Assembly (NCBI GenBank): GCA_016787605.1
Contig: JAEUUE010000075.1
Coordinates: forward strand, 1-64,000
Source: Cyclobacteriaceae bacterium
Lineage (GTDB): Bacteria; Bacteroidota; Bacteroidia; Cytophagales; Cyclobacteriaceae
Reading direction: 5' to 3'
Length of the DNA: 64,000 nt
Shown: one piece after another, positions 8,276 through 17,199 of the stretch
Layout of the letters: each line of letters begins with the position of its first letter
Position numbering within the stretch: the stretch's first letter is position 1
Position numbers and translations under genes: made by a program
The notes under the pieces: model-generated
Database searches by the model: none
Seen by the model: the letters and a program-made list of their open reading frames with translations, nothing else
What the model was told of the DNA's origin: nothing

Positions 8276-9583
8276 TCATTTGGATTTCTGGTACATATAG
8301 TCGGTGGTCAGGGCCACCAGGGATTTCACGCCAATCACGAGGCAGCGCTCATCAATCATGAAGTCGGCCGTATGGTGGGTCGGTTGCGCGTTCAGCTTCA
8401 TGTCGACGGGATACGCGCCGACAAAGAAGAAAAACCCGGGCACCTTTTGTTGAAAGAAAGAAAAATCTTCGGCCATGGTGACCGGGGCAATTACTTTGGC
8501 ATTTGCCTTTCCTACGGCCCGCTCGAGACTCGGGGCCATTTGCTTCGTGAGCGCCGCATCGTTGTAGGTGACGGGATAGAGAATGTCGATGCCCACTTCC
8601 GCGGTCGCGCCGGCACTTTCGGCGATGCGCATCGCGGTGGTCTTGATTTTCTCATGAACCATCTTCTGCATGTTCGCATCAAACGTGCGGATGGTTCCTT
8701 CCATGGTCGCCTCCTCCGGGATGATGTTGCGACGAATTCCTCCATGCAGGCTGCCCACGGTAATCACCGCGGCGGCTTTCGTCAGTTCAGTCTGCCGGCT
8801 TACGATGGTCTGCAAACCCAGGATGATCTGACTGCTGACCACAATGGGATCCACACTATCCCACGGCGTGGCTCCATGTGCACCGCGGCCCTTTACCTTA
8901 ATGTTCAGGTTATCCACCGAGGCCATCAGTCCTTCGGGTTTGTAGGCCACCGTGCCCAGCGGCACCAGCGACTGCAGATGAAGTCCGAACATGACATCCA
9001 CTTTCGGGTTTTCCAGCACGCCTTCCTTGATCATGAGGTAAGCGCCGCCTTCCTCGCCGGGAGGAGCACCTTCTTCGGCGGGTTGAAAAATGAACTTAAC
9101 CGTTCCTTTCAGGTCATTCTTGTTCTTGCTGAGGATCTCCGCCACGCCCAACAGAATGGACATATGTCCGTCATGTCCGCAGGCATGCATCACCCCGGTC
9201 TCCATTCCATTAAAGTTGCTTTTGACTTTGGAGGCAAAAGGCAAACTATTGCGCTCGGTTACCGGAAGGGCATCCATGTCGGCACGCAATCCAATGACCG
9301 GGCCCGGCTTGGCTCCCTTCAGAATACCGACTACACCGGTCTTAGCCACCGGGTATTGTACTTCCATCCCCAGCGCGCGAAGCTGCTCGGCGATGCGCGC
9401 GCCCGTCTTCACTTCCCGGTTGGAAAGCTCCGGGTTTTCATGAAAGTGACGGCGCCATTCGATGAGTTTGGGTTCAAGGTCTTTCGCTTGCTGGTCCAGT
9501 CGGGCCTGCAGCGCGGGACTGACTTGCGCCCGGAGCATGAGCGCCTGGAGAATCAGCCCTCCACACAGCAAAATTTTTTTCAT
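8276..9583 (-). CDS. M20 family metallo-amidohydrolase, secreted paralogue
   Basis: A 435-residue paralogue of the gene just downstream, similar along its whole length (shared words include ADIDALPVTERNSLPFASK versus ADMDALPVTERNSLPFASK). The signal peptide ends at about residue 20 (LMLRAQ). Metal ligands are H133, C135, H137 and the Glu pair in QPAEEGAP. It is the first gene of the minus-strand run M20-M20-DUF2157-DUF2157-partner. The two copies differ most in the lid domain, which suggests different substrates rather than dosage alone. Confidence 0.9.
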   Translation of the reverse strand: MKKILLCGGLILQALMLRAQVSPALQARLDQQAKDLEPKLIEWRRHFHENPELSNREVKTGARIAEQLRALGMEVQYPVAKTGVVGILKGAKPGPVIGLRADMDALPVTERNSLPFASKVKSNFNGMETGVMHACGHDGHMSILLGVAEILSKNKNDLKGTVKFIFQPAEEGAPPGEEGGAYLMIKEGVLENPKVDVMFGLHLQSLVPLGTVAYKPEGLMASVDNLNIKVKGRGAHGATPWDSVDPIVVSSQIILGLQTIVSRQTELTKAAAVITVGSLHGGIRRNIIPEEATMEGTIRTFDANMQKMVHEKIKTTAMRIAESAGATAEVGIDILYPVTYNDAALTKQMAPSLERAVGKANAKVIAPVTMAEDFSFFQQKVPGFFFFVGAYPVDMKLNAQPTHHTADFMIDERCLVIGVKSLVALTTDYMYQKSK

Positions 9584-9600
9584 CTTTGTTTATCAGAAAA

Positions 9601-9630
9601 GAAAGGTAGAAAAAACCACCTCCTCCCAAA
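9601..9630 (-). promoter_or_regulatory. Possible Bacteroidota-type promoter for the M20 operon
   Basis: On the minus strand, TTTG (9627-9630) is followed after 18 nt by TACCTTTC (9601-9608), a 7/8 match to the Bacteroidota -7 element TAnnTTTG. It lies 17 nt upstream of the M20 start codon. The spacer is one base shorter than the usual 19, so this is only a candidate. Confidence 0.3.
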
Positions 9631-9639
9631 AGACATAAA

Positions 9640-9966
9640 GTGAACTGGATCCGTATCTTTTCTTCCGCGGGTCAAATGGAGACAGTCCTGGCGATAAACC
9701 AGCCTCGGCTATTGGTGGCCAGCGGCAAGCGGATATGCCTGGTGAGAACCCAAGACAGATTGTTGGCCGTCTCTGATAAGTGCCCCCACAACGGAGAATC
9801 GCTGAGCAAGGGCCGGGTCAACTACCTCGGCGAAATCGTGTGTCCCTGGCACGGTCAACGCTTCAACCTGGTCACCGGCCGGGAAAGTGGCGAGCAATCG
9901 CCCGACCTGGAAACATTCCCGGTACGGGTGGATGAGGAAGGGGTCTTTGTCAGCGTGGAATCATAA
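9640..9966 (+). CDS. Rieske [2Fe-2S] ferredoxin-like protein
   Basis: A 108-residue soluble protein with both cluster-binding motifs of a Rieske domain: C-P-H in SDKCPHNGESL and C-P-W-H in VCPWHGQRF. It is the size of a free-standing Rieske ferredoxin, as in NirD or the ferredoxin components of dioxygenases, with no oxygenase or reductase gene next to it. The start is a GTG at 9640. The aromatic N-terminus WIRIF fits the family, whereas an ATG at 9676 would cut into the first strand. The role is probably small-scale electron transfer with an unknown partner. Confidence 0.88.
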   Translation: MNWIRIFSSAGQMETVLAINQPRLLVASGKRICLVRTQDRLLAVSDKCPHNGESLSKGRVNYLGEIVCPWHGQRFNLVTGRESGEQSPDLETFPVRVDEEGVFVSVES

Positions 9967-10001
9967 AATAGACGGGCGTGCGATTCGTTATCTCCTTCAT
10001 A

Positions 10002-10985
10002 ATGACCCGTTGCCGACTCCCCTGGCTCGTTTTACTCCTGGTTTTGCCGGCGACCGCGCTGGCTCAGCCGGCATTACCATCCCTGAATACCTCCGCAACA
10101 CCCCCCGAGAAGCTGCTGAGTTCCCGTGCTGTGGCTTTGTTTGATTACCGACTTACCGAAAAAGAACTGGCCGAATTCCAGCGCGGATTTCAGCGGATCG
10201 GGATCGATGCCATCGCCTATTTCGGCCTGGATATGGTCACGGCCGGCAAAGATCCCATGAAGGCCTATGCCGCGTATTTCGAAGAGAGACAGGTCGCCTT
10301 CCTCCTTCTCCTGGAAAAAGGTCCCTACGGCTATCGCTTCACCGCCACTTCCTTCAATCATAAGCCAACCCTCGTTGATGCAGGGCAGCCGGCGTGGCAA
10401 GTAAGCCAGCCTGTACTCAATGACTTGTTGACCAACATGCTCCAGGATGCCTGGCGTGCCCAGAAGAAAGCCAATTACCTGGTCAACGACTTTCCCGAGA
10501 CGGACATCGTCGTGGATGTCGTGAAAGGGCGAAGGCAGGAATTCTACGCCATTGATCTGAGAGTAGATAATCTCGCCGTGCCCAAGTTCGGAGATGAGAA
10601 TATCGACAAGGCGTTGGAACAATTCTTCACGCAAAATTATCCGCTGAAGTACCAGCTGGTCGAGGCGGGTTCAGATGAGCAGGAGCTGAGAAGAAAAGGA
10701 TTCCTGTACGTGCTCTGCTATGTCCACACGCGCGGTGAGGCGGCCAAAGAGGTTCTCGGTTATGATATGAGCAAAGGCGAGAAGAGTTACGCCTCTATTA
10801 CTTACCCGGAAGGCCAGCTGCAGTTGAAGATCCTTCCCAAAGACGAGGTCATCTACAAGTTCTACTTCCGGCACATTGAAAACGGCAACATCTTCCTGGG
10901 CACCAAGTGGGACGCTGATACCAACTGGCTTGAAGCGCTCCGGAACCATATCATGGCCTTTAAGCAGGAAGCGAAAATCAATTGA
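10002..10985 (+). CDS. Secreted protein of unknown function
   Basis: A 327-residue protein with a clear signal peptide (MTRCRLPWLVLLLVLPATALAQ). I chose the ATG at 10002; an in-frame GTG at 9978 would only lengthen the signal region. The mature part is mixed alpha/beta, without cysteine pairs, repeats or further membrane segments. I recognise no catalytic motif or family. It is 35 nt downstream of the Rieske gene on the same strand and could share its transcript. Periplasmic location is inferred from the signal peptide. Confidence 0.75.
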   Translation: MTRCRLPWLVLLLVLPATALAQPALPSLNTSATPPEKLLSSRAVALFDYRLTEKELAEFQRGFQRIGIDAIAYFGLDMVTAGKDPMKAYAAYFEERQVAFLLLLEKGPYGYRFTATSFNHKPTLVDAGQPAWQVSQPVLNDLLTNMLQDAWRAQKKANYLVNDFPETDIVVDVVKGRRQEFYAIDLRVDNLAVPKFGDENIDKALEQFFTQNYPLKYQLVEAGSDEQELRRKGFLYVLCYVHTRGEAAKEVLGYDMSKGEKSYASITYPEGQLQLKILPKDEVIYKFYFRHIENGNIFLGTKWDADTNWLEALRNHIMAFKQEAKIN

Positions 10986-10991
10986 CGGGGT

Positions 10992-11026
10992 GGTCCCTGG
11001 TCAATAGTCCATGGTCGATGGCTACA
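10992..11026. repeat. Degenerate heptamer tandem repeat
   Basis: Four to five copies of a 7-bp unit: GGTCCCT, GGTCAAT, AGTCCAT, GGTCGAT, then GGCTACA. The consensus is nGTCnAT. The tract fills the 36-bp gap between two convergent genes and runs into the stop codon of the TPR lipoprotein at 11022. A related heptamer tract, on the other strand, lies at 23150-23177. Confidence 0.6.
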
Positions 11027-12749
11027 TCATGGCGAGGAGACCGGCTTCTCCTTTCAGGTTCTCGTCCGCATCCGCAAACGCTTTTTCAAACCGGACGCGA
11101 ACGGCTTCCGCTTCTTTTGAGCGACCCTGTGCGGTAAGCGCGCGGTATAGTCCGCCCAATGACCACCCGTTTTCCGGGTACATCACGAGATCCTCGCGAA
11201 ACATTTTCTCGGCCTCTTTGAACCGGCCGGCTTTCAGCAGCACATTTCCTAACGTCTCCCTGACAGGGTAATACCAATCCGGGGGCTCCTGGTAAAGCAA
11301 CCCATCTTCGCTTGCCCTAGCCTTCTCCAGCGCGGCTATCGCTTCCGGGTATTTCCCCGACGCAGCCATCACTTCTCCTTCGAGCACCAGCGCAGCGATG
11401 CCCACCACATCGGCAAAACTGTTTATTCCCCAGATTCGTCCGGCGCTTAAGGAGGGCTCCGACAGAATTCGCTTCACCTCCTGCAGGTATTGATTCGCCT
11501 GGCCTGCTTTTCCGGTTCGTACCGCTCTTATCCCATGGGCATAATTCCAAATGGCCAATGCGTAGTGCAAGGAGTCTGCTGGCTTCTCTTCCCGCGCGAG
11601 TTCATCCCACTGGCTGAAGCGAACCATCGAATACCAGGGCGTGACGTAGTAATGCTGAAGCGCCGCCCAGTCTGTCTCGCCCATTTTTTCTTTGGCCAGT
11701 TTCGACACCAGCGTCCGGGCCACCTGAAGAGACAGTTGACCGCGGCCCGACATCTGGGCGCAGGCCCAGTAGAAATGATAGTTGTGGGGATAGTACGAGA
11801 GCGGATAAATGCCCTGGGCCCGGCACGTACTGATATAGTCTTCATCGGCCTTCACCGCCTTCTCGTTGGCTACAATTCCGTCGGCATACCGTCCCGTCCG
11901 GATATAGATGTGCGAAGGCATGTGCACCAGGTGACCTGATCCGGGCACGAGATCGCGGAGCAAGTCGGCACTGGCCATGGCCTTAGCCGGGTTGGACGAG
12001 GCTTCGTTGATATGAATATAAAGATGATTCGCGCCGGGATGTCTGGGTGATCGGGTCATCACCCTCTCCATGAGCGCCAGAATCTCCGGCGTCCAGGGTT
12101 GCGGCTTGCCGTCTCTCAGCCAATAATCCCAGGGATGCAGATCCATGAGCGCTTCCGAGGTCAACGTAGTAACTTCATCCACGTCCGGAAACTTCTTCTG
12201 AAGATCGCGCATCGCCTCAGCATAAGCCAGGTCCAGCGGCGACCGGTCGGCCGGCGCTTCCGAAACATATCGTTTTGCAATCGCTTCAATCAAACCCTGC
12301 TCCAGTGGAGTGGCTCCGGCCGCATTTACCTGCGCACGACGCACGGCTTTATAAACGGTGCCTGCGTCGGAAGGATCCATGGGGGCATTGATATTGGGTC
12401 CGAGCGAAAGGGCCTGGCCCCACCAGCACATCGCACAGGCAGGATCGAGGCGGGCGGCCTCACGAAAGGAACGATACGCTTCGAGGTGATTGAATCCATA
12501 ATAGAGGTTCAATCCCTGGTTGAAGAATTTCTGTGCCTCCTCACTCGACGTGGTTACTTTGAATCCATACTCTCCAAGATTCGTCAGCAACGGAGCAATC
12601 TGCCGGGTGGTGTCCATCACTTTCACCGCTGCCGCGGAAGATGGCGCAGCACACAAAGAAATTGGTGCTGTCTCAGCAGCGGGCTTGGGTTTCGAGCAGG
12701 AAAGACCCCATCCCGCCAACGCTAGCAATAGACCTGTTTTTGCTTTCAT
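11022..12749 (-). CDS. TPR-repeat lipoprotein
   Basis: A 575-residue protein with a lipoprotein signal (MKAKTGLLLALAGWGLSC, Cys18). Tetratricopeptide-like helical pairs begin near residue 70 (FNQGLNLYYGFNHLEAYRSFREAARLDPACAMCWWGQAL) and recur near the C-terminus (KYPEAIAALEKAR, AGRFKEAEKMFREDLVMYPENGWSLGGLYRAL). The middle is rich in His, Trp and Tyr (HLYIHINEASSNP, HVHMPSHIYIRTGRY). This pattern belongs to a family of uncharacterised bacterial TPR proteins often found in metal- or copper-related contexts. The start at 12749 was chosen because the longer frame destroys the signal peptide. Function unknown, likely periplasmic and lipid-anchored. Confidence 0.82.
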   Translation of the reverse strand: MKAKTGLLLALAGWGLSCSKPKPAAETAPISLCAAPSSAAAVKVMDTTRQIAPLLTNLGEYGFKVTTSSEEAQKFFNQGLNLYYGFNHLEAYRSFREAARLDPACAMCWWGQALSLGPNINAPMDPSDAGTVYKAVRRAQVNAAGATPLEQGLIEAIAKRYVSEAPADRSPLDLAYAEAMRDLQKKFPDVDEVTTLTSEALMDLHPWDYWLRDGKPQPWTPEILALMERVMTRSPRHPGANHLYIHINEASSNPAKAMASADLLRDLVPGSGHLVHMPSHIYIRTGRYADGIVANEKAVKADEDYISTCRAQGIYPLSYYPHNYHFYWACAQMSGRGQLSLQVARTLVSKLAKEKMGETDWAALQHYYVTPWYSMVRFSQWDELAREEKPADSLHYALAIWNYAHGIRAVRTGKAGQANQYLQEVKRILSEPSLSAGRIWGINSFADVVGIAALVLEGEVMAASGKYPEAIAALEKARASEDGLLYQEPPDWYYPVRETLGNVLLKAGRFKEAEKMFREDLVMYPENGWSLGGLYRALTAQGRSKEAEAVRVRFEKAFADADENLKGEAGLLAMM

Positions 12750-12807
12750 GGAAAAGTTATTCTTCAACCGATGAAGATAACTTATTCCGTAAAAAAATCC
12801 TGAACCG

Positions 12808-13122
12808 CTACGACTTACCGCGGCGAAACACCGCAACCAGGAGGATCAGCGCAACCGCCAGGAACATCGCCTTGTCGGAAAGGAACCAATTTCCATCCGT
12901 GAAATCGCAGGATCCGAAAAGGAGCTTGAAAGGAAGGGTAATGATGGCAAAAAACGCCGCCAGCAATCCACCCAACACACCAAAAAACGCCCCGAACAGG
13001 CCGCCAAGCAGCCCTCCGAAAACACCGATCACCACTCCACCCACGGTAAGCCAGAGGGGAGCCGTAAGTACCAGGACGATAATCAAGAGTATGGTTTGGG
13101 AAGAGCTTCGGGTCTGTTGCAT
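12808..13122 (-). CDS. Small glycine-rich hydrophobic membrane protein
   Basis: A 104-residue protein that is almost entirely membrane. Helix 1 is at about 10-30 and a long glycine-zipper-like stretch (GGVVIGVFGGLLGGLFGAFFGVLGG) spans about 28-55. Another helix ends near 68, and a last segment, AMFLAVALILLVAVF, is followed by RRGKS. I recognise no family. The regular GGxxGG spacing suggests tight helix packing or oligomerisation. It lies upstream of the TPR lipoprotein on the same strand (58-nt gap), so co-transcription is possible. Confidence 0.6.
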   Translation of the reverse strand: MQQTRSSSQTILLIIVLVLTAPLWLTVGGVVIGVFGGLLGGLFGAFFGVLGGLLAAFFAIITLPFKLLFGSCDFTDGNWFLSDKAMFLAVALILLVAVFRRGKS

Positions 13123-13303
13123 TTCGACGGGCTTTTGTCAACCCTAGCAAAATCCGTTCTGTTGTTGATTAACCGCGAATTCAATGGAATTTGCAGGATC
13201 AACACCATGGGCGTGAAGTTTACTGTTCATTTTTATACACACGGGAAGTTCGCGATCGTACACCATTCGGACCGGTAAGACCCCTGCCGAACGGACTACC
13301 ATC

Positions 13304-14422
13304 TCAAGACCGCTTCCTGTAATTCAGTACCGCAAAACCGTTCAGCACCACCGCCATCAAGAGCACGATGCCGATATGCATCCGGATGTCATACAACGTG
13401 CTTCCTTTCAAGACTACCATTCTCATCACTTCAATGAAATAAGTGACCGGGTTAAACCACGTGACCACCTGTGCCCAGCGCGGCATGCTATCGATGGACG
13501 TGTAAAGCCCGCCGAGCAGGATAAAGATCATCATGAGAAAGAACGAGATAAGCATCGCCTGTTGCTGGTTGTTCGCCAGGGTGGAAACGCCCAAGCCCAT
13601 TCCCAGTACGGCCAACAAGTACGCGGCCGCAAAAACATAGATGGTAAGCAAACTCCCCACCGGTACAATACCGTAGGCAACCCACGAGATAAAGAGTCCG
13701 ATGGTGAGAATGATAAGTCCCAACACCCAGAAGGGGATCAGCTTGCCCAGGATAAACTGGTATTTGTGAATGGGCGTCACGTTGATCTGCTCAATGGTTC
13801 CCACTTCTTTTTCCTTTACGATGTTGAGCGCCGACAAGAATCCACCCACCATGGTCACCAGGATCACCACGATGCCGGGCACCATAAAAATCTTGTAGTT
13901 CATCAGCGGGTTATACCAGTTGATCGCTTCCACCCCGATGACAGGCTGCAGGTTCATCCCTTGCGGCGGCGCCCATTCCACCCGCACCTCGTTATTGAAA
14001 TCCGAAATGACCGCCCGCATGTAGGCGCCGCCAAGGTTGGCCTTGACGCCATTCACCGCGTTCACGGCAAGAAAGACCGTTGCCTCATTTTCTCTCACCA
14101 ACGAACGTTCAAAGCCGTCGGAAATTTGGACCACCACATCGGCCTCGTCGCGGGCAAGCTGACGCAGCGCTTTGTCATAGGAGTCGGTGTAATCCACCAA
14201 TTGAAAATAGTCGGTGGCCTTGATCTTGTTTACCAGTCGATGTGAATATGGCGATCGGTCATAGTCCACGACACAGACATTGACGTGCTTCACCTCATAG
14301 TCGGCCGCGAGCGGCAAAAAAAGCAACTGGACAGTCGGCATCATGAACATGAGCCTTAAGATCGCCGGGTTACGGAAAATCTGGCGGAACTCCTTTTCCA
14401 GTAAAATGCGCAGCGCCCTCAT
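13304..14422 (-). CDS. ABC-2 type permease (YbhR-like)
   Basis: A 372-residue inner-membrane subunit of an ABC exporter. It has one N-terminal helix (about 20-40), a large extracytoplasmic domain (about 45-170) and five helices in the C-terminal half, including IVVILVTMVGGFLSALNIVKEKEVGTIEQINVTPI, the conserved signature region of this permease class. The start at 14422 forms an ATGA overlap with the preceding permease. It pairs with that permease, and the two should be energised by the two ATPases encoded upstream. It is the last gene of the efflux operon. Confidence 0.9.
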   Translation of the reverse strand: MRALRILLEKEFRQIFRNPAILRLMFMMPTVQLLFLPLAADYEVKHVNVCVVDYDRSPYSHRLVNKIKATDYFQLVDYTDSYDKALRQLARDEADVVVQISDGFERSLVRENEATVFLAVNAVNGVKANLGGAYMRAVISDFNNEVRVEWAPPQGMNLQPVIGVEAINWYNPLMNYKIFMVPGIVVILVTMVGGFLSALNIVKEKEVGTIEQINVTPIHKYQFILGKLIPFWVLGLIILTIGLFISWVAYGIVPVGSLLTIYVFAAAYLLAVLGMGLGVSTLANNQQQAMLISFFLMMIFILLGGLYTSIDSMPRWAQVVTWFNPVTYFIEVMRMVVLKGSTLYDIRMHIGIVLLMAVVLNGFAVLNYRKRS

Positions 14423-15525
14423 TCCAATCGAGTTTTGAACTTCCTCACGCTCACGACCATGAAAAACAGTGTCATTCCTGCCAGCACGAGCGTCTCCCGC
14501 CACACGTAGTCGAAGGTCAGCCCTTTGATCATCACGTTACGGATGATGTAATAGAACCACTTCGCCGGCACGAGGTTAGATAACACCTGCAGGGCTGTGG
14601 GCATGTTCTCCACCGGGAACATGAATCCGCTCAGCATGACCGTGGGCAGAAACAAGCCCATTAGTGACACCAGCATCGCCACCTGCTGCGAATCGGCCAC
14701 CGAAGAAATCAGCAATCCCAGGGAGAGCACCGTGACCGTAAACAGCAGGCACTCGCTCACCAACAAACCCAGGTTTCCTTGTATGGGTACGTCCAGCACA
14801 AACACGCTCAGTAAGAGAATGCTGCCGATGTTGACCGCCGATAAAAGGAAATAGGGCACCATTTTGGCGATCACCACGCGGATGGGGATGATCGGGGAAA
14901 CCAGGATTACCTCCATCGTACCCATCTCCTTCTCCCGGACAATGGATATAGAGGTCATCATGGCGCACACCAGCATGAGAACCATGGCCATCACGCCCGG
15001 GACAAAACTGTAAGAGCCCTTCAATTGAGGGTTGTACAGCATCCGTATTTCCGTCTTGATGGAGAGTGGAGCCGGCTGGGCTCCCCGGCGTCCGGACTGG
15101 TAGTCCATGATAATGCCTGTAGCGTAGTTGGCCAGCGTGGTCGCCACGTTCGGGTCGGTCGCATCCGCGATCAGTTGAACGGTGGCCTGATTCCCATGCA
15201 GCAGGTGATTCTCAAAGCCGGAGGGAAAAACAACCGCCATCTTTACCGTGCCGCTTTGAAAAGCCTTTTCAATTTCCTCGGCCGCGGTCAGGTACTGGCC
15301 GATATCGAAGTAACGACTTGCCGAGAGTTGCTCGATAATTCCGCGGCTGGCATTGTCCTTCGCCAGGTCAAGCACGGCGATGCGAGCATTCTTTACCTCG
15401 TTGGTGAGCGCAAATCCGAAAATGAGAATCTGCATGATGGGCATCCCGAAGAGGATCAGCATGGTCCGCTTGTCGCGCCAGACGTGATAAAACTCTTTCT
15501 GCACAAAAAACAGGAACTGTTTCAT
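14419..15525 (-). CDS. ABC-2 type permease (YbhS-like)
   Basis: A 368-residue partner permease with the same plan as the gene after it: N-terminal helix (MLILFGMPIMQILIFGFAL), periplasmic domain, then five helices with SISIVREKEMGTMEVILVSPI as the conserved element. The start at 15525 overlaps the ATPase stop by 4 nt. In E. coli YbhS and YbhR form the heterodimeric channel of an efflux pump linked to cefoperazone, chloramphenicol and Na+/Li+ export. Whether this pump has similar substrates is unknown. Confidence 0.9.
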   Translation of the reverse strand: MKQFLFFVQKEFYHVWRDKRTMLILFGMPIMQILIFGFALTNEVKNARIAVLDLAKDNASRGIIEQLSASRYFDIGQYLTAAEEIEKAFQSGTVKMAVVFPSGFENHLLHGNQATVQLIADATDPNVATTLANYATGIIMDYQSGRRGAQPAPLSIKTEIRMLYNPQLKGSYSFVPGVMAMVLMLVCAMMTSISIVREKEMGTMEVILVSPIIPIRVVIAKMVPYFLLSAVNIGSILLLSVFVLDVPIQGNLGLLVSECLLFTVTVLSLGLLISSVADSQQVAMLVSLMGLFLPTVMLSGFMFPVENMPTALQVLSNLVPAKWFYYIIRNVMIKGLTFDYVWRETLVLAGMTLFFMVVSVRKFKTRLE

Positions 15526-16268
15526 CCGTCGCTTCGGGTTGCTTTCCGTGCCAATTGAATAAATACCCCCTCCATGCTGGCGGAATTGAACTGCTGCTTC
15601 AGTCGCAGGGGAGTGTCCAATGCTTCGATACGACCGTCGACCATGATGGATACCCGGTCGCAATACTCGGCCTCGTCCATATAGTGCGTGGTTACAAATA
15701 CCGTGGTGCCGGCATGCGCGGCTTCATATATCATTGTCCAAAATTCCCTTCGCGTTACCGGATCTACGCCGCCAGTGGGTTCGTCAAGGAAGACGATCTT
15801 CGGCTGATGAACCATGGCCACTGAGAACGCCACCTTTTGCTTCCAGCCTAGCGGGAGCGCTTTGGTGAGGGTCTTTGCCTGATCCTGCAGGTGGAGAACC
15901 TCCAGCAACTGGCTGGTCTTGTCTTTGATCTCCTGGTCAGTCAATCCATATATTCCGCCGTAGAAGCGGATGTTTTCCACAATACTGAGGTCGTCATACA
16001 ACGAGAACTTCTGGCTCATGTAGCCGATGCTGCGCTTGATTTTTTCTGGTTCACCGGCCAGGTCAAACCCCGCGATCGTAGCCGTGCCACTGGTGGGAAA
16101 AGAGAGCCCGCAGAGCATGCGCATGGCCGTGGTTTTACCCGCGCCGTTAGCTCCCAGGAAGCCGAAGATCTCGCCTCGTTTCACATCAAAAGTGATGGCG
16201 TCTACCGCGGTGAAATCACCGAATCGCTTCGTGAGTTGGCGGGCTGATATGGCGAGGTCGTTGCTCAT
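15522..16268 (-). CDS. ABC transporter ATPase (equivalent to the second half of YbhF)
   Basis: A 248-residue ATP-binding subunit: Walker A GANGAGKTT (about 40-48) and Walker B IVFLDEPTGGVD. The signature is degenerate, LPLGWKQKVAF instead of LSGGQ. From memory, the same LPLG-type signature occurs in the second ATPase domain of YbhF-type proteins. This supports assignment as the split-off second half of a YbhF-like double ATPase. It overlaps both neighbours by 4 nt. Confidence 0.9.
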   Translation of the reverse strand: MSNDLAISARQLTKRFGDFTAVDAITFDVKRGEIFGFLGANGAGKTTAMRMLCGLSFPTSGTATIAGFDLAGEPEKIKRSIGYMSQKFSLYDDLSIVENIRFYGGIYGLTDQEIKDKTSQLLEVLHLQDQAKTLTKALPLGWKQKVAFSVAMVHQPKIVFLDEPTGGVDPVTRREFWTMIYEAAHAGTTVFVTTHYMDEAEYCDRVSIMVDGRIEALDTPLRLKQQFNSASMEGVFIQLARKATRSDG

Positions 16269-17188
16269 TGATGCATGAGGTCCATGAACGAATCTTCTAT
16301 CGTCGGTTGAATCCGCTCCACCTCAAGTCCGTCGCCCGCCAAGGGTGTCACCAGGGTACGGATATCATCGGGACGCAGGCGGTCATCTTTAAAAACAACA
16401 TGGTGTTGCTGCCCGAAAGGATAGCAGGACTCCACGGCTTCGTGTTGCTGCAAGGCCCGCATGAGTTCGTACATGTTGCGGGAGCGTATCGCATAGAGTG
16501 GCTTAGTAAAGTTCGCGGTGATACCTTGGGGAGAATTAATGTCCATGATTTTCCCTTCCTGCATCAGCGCAACCCGGTCGCAGAGACTTGCTTCATCCAT
16601 GTAGGGTGTAGACACCAGGATGGATATACCGGCCGCCTGCAGTCCGCGTAAAAGTTCCCAGAATTCTTTTCGGGATACCGCGTCAACACCGGTCGTCGGC
16701 TCGTCGAGGAACAACACGCTGGGTCGGTGAATCAGGGCGCAACTCAGGGCAAGTTTCTGTTTCATCCCACCTGAAAGGGCTCCGGCTTTTCGCTTTTCAA
16801 AAGGCTCGATCTGGTGGTAGATCGCCCTCACCAGGTCGTAGTTTTCCTTGAGGCTCGTGTTGAACAACGTAGCAAAGAAAGCCAGGTTCTCCGCCACGGT
16901 GAGGTCCGGATAGAGGGAGAATTTCCCCGGCATATACCCCACGCGTTTGCGGATCGACTGAACATCTTTCACCACATCAAATCCATCGACTGAAGCGGAT
17001 CCGCTGTCGGCGAGCAGGAGCGTGGTAAGTATCCGGAACAGCGTAGTCTTTCCTGCACCGTCAGGCCCCACCAGGCCAAACAATTCACCCTTGCCTACGG
17101 TGAATGTCACGTCTTTAACTGCGGATACCTTCTCCTTCCCCGTAGTGAAGCCCTTTGAAATGTGATCTACCTGGATCGCCGTGGTCAT
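16265..17188 (-). CDS. ABC transporter ATPase (equivalent to the first half of YbhF)
   Basis: A 307-residue ATP-binding subunit with Walker A GPDGAGKTTL, signature LSGGMKQKLALS and Walker B VLFLDEPTTGVD, all canonical. A C-terminal extension (about 220-307, ending VERIQPTIEDSFMDLM) matches the tail seen in ABC-2 ATPases that pair with YbhS/R-type permeases. Together with the next ATPase it supplies one canonical and one degenerate signature, so the two ATP sites of the heterodimer are probably unequal. It overlaps the next ATPase gene by 4 nt. Confidence 0.92.
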   Translation of the reverse strand: MTTAIQVDHISKGFTTGKEKVSAVKDVTFTVGKGELFGLVGPDGAGKTTLFRILTTLLLADSGSASVDGFDVVKDVQSIRKRVGYMPGKFSLYPDLTVAENLAFFATLFNTSLKENYDLVRAIYHQIEPFEKRKAGALSGGMKQKLALSCALIHRPSVLFLDEPTTGVDAVSRKEFWELLRGLQAAGISILVSTPYMDEASLCDRVALMQEGKIMDINSPQGITANFTKPLYAIRSRNMYELMRALQQHEAVESCYPFGQQHHVVFKDDRLRPDDIRTLVTPLAGDGLEVERIQPTIEDSFMDLMHQ

Positions 17189-17199
17189 AGCACTGTATG

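Noticed and set aside
8096..9643. Long plus-strand open frame opposite the M20 genes
   Set aside because: It is antisense to two well-supported genes and its translation is His/Arg-rich without any family features; similar antisense frames opposite fadE, fadN, mfd and czcA were rejected for the same reason.
13123..13303. Possible small gene or tRNA in the 181-bp gap upstream of the glycine-rich protein gene
   Set aside because: No cloverleaf, no open frame with a convincing start, and no conserved motif could be seen.
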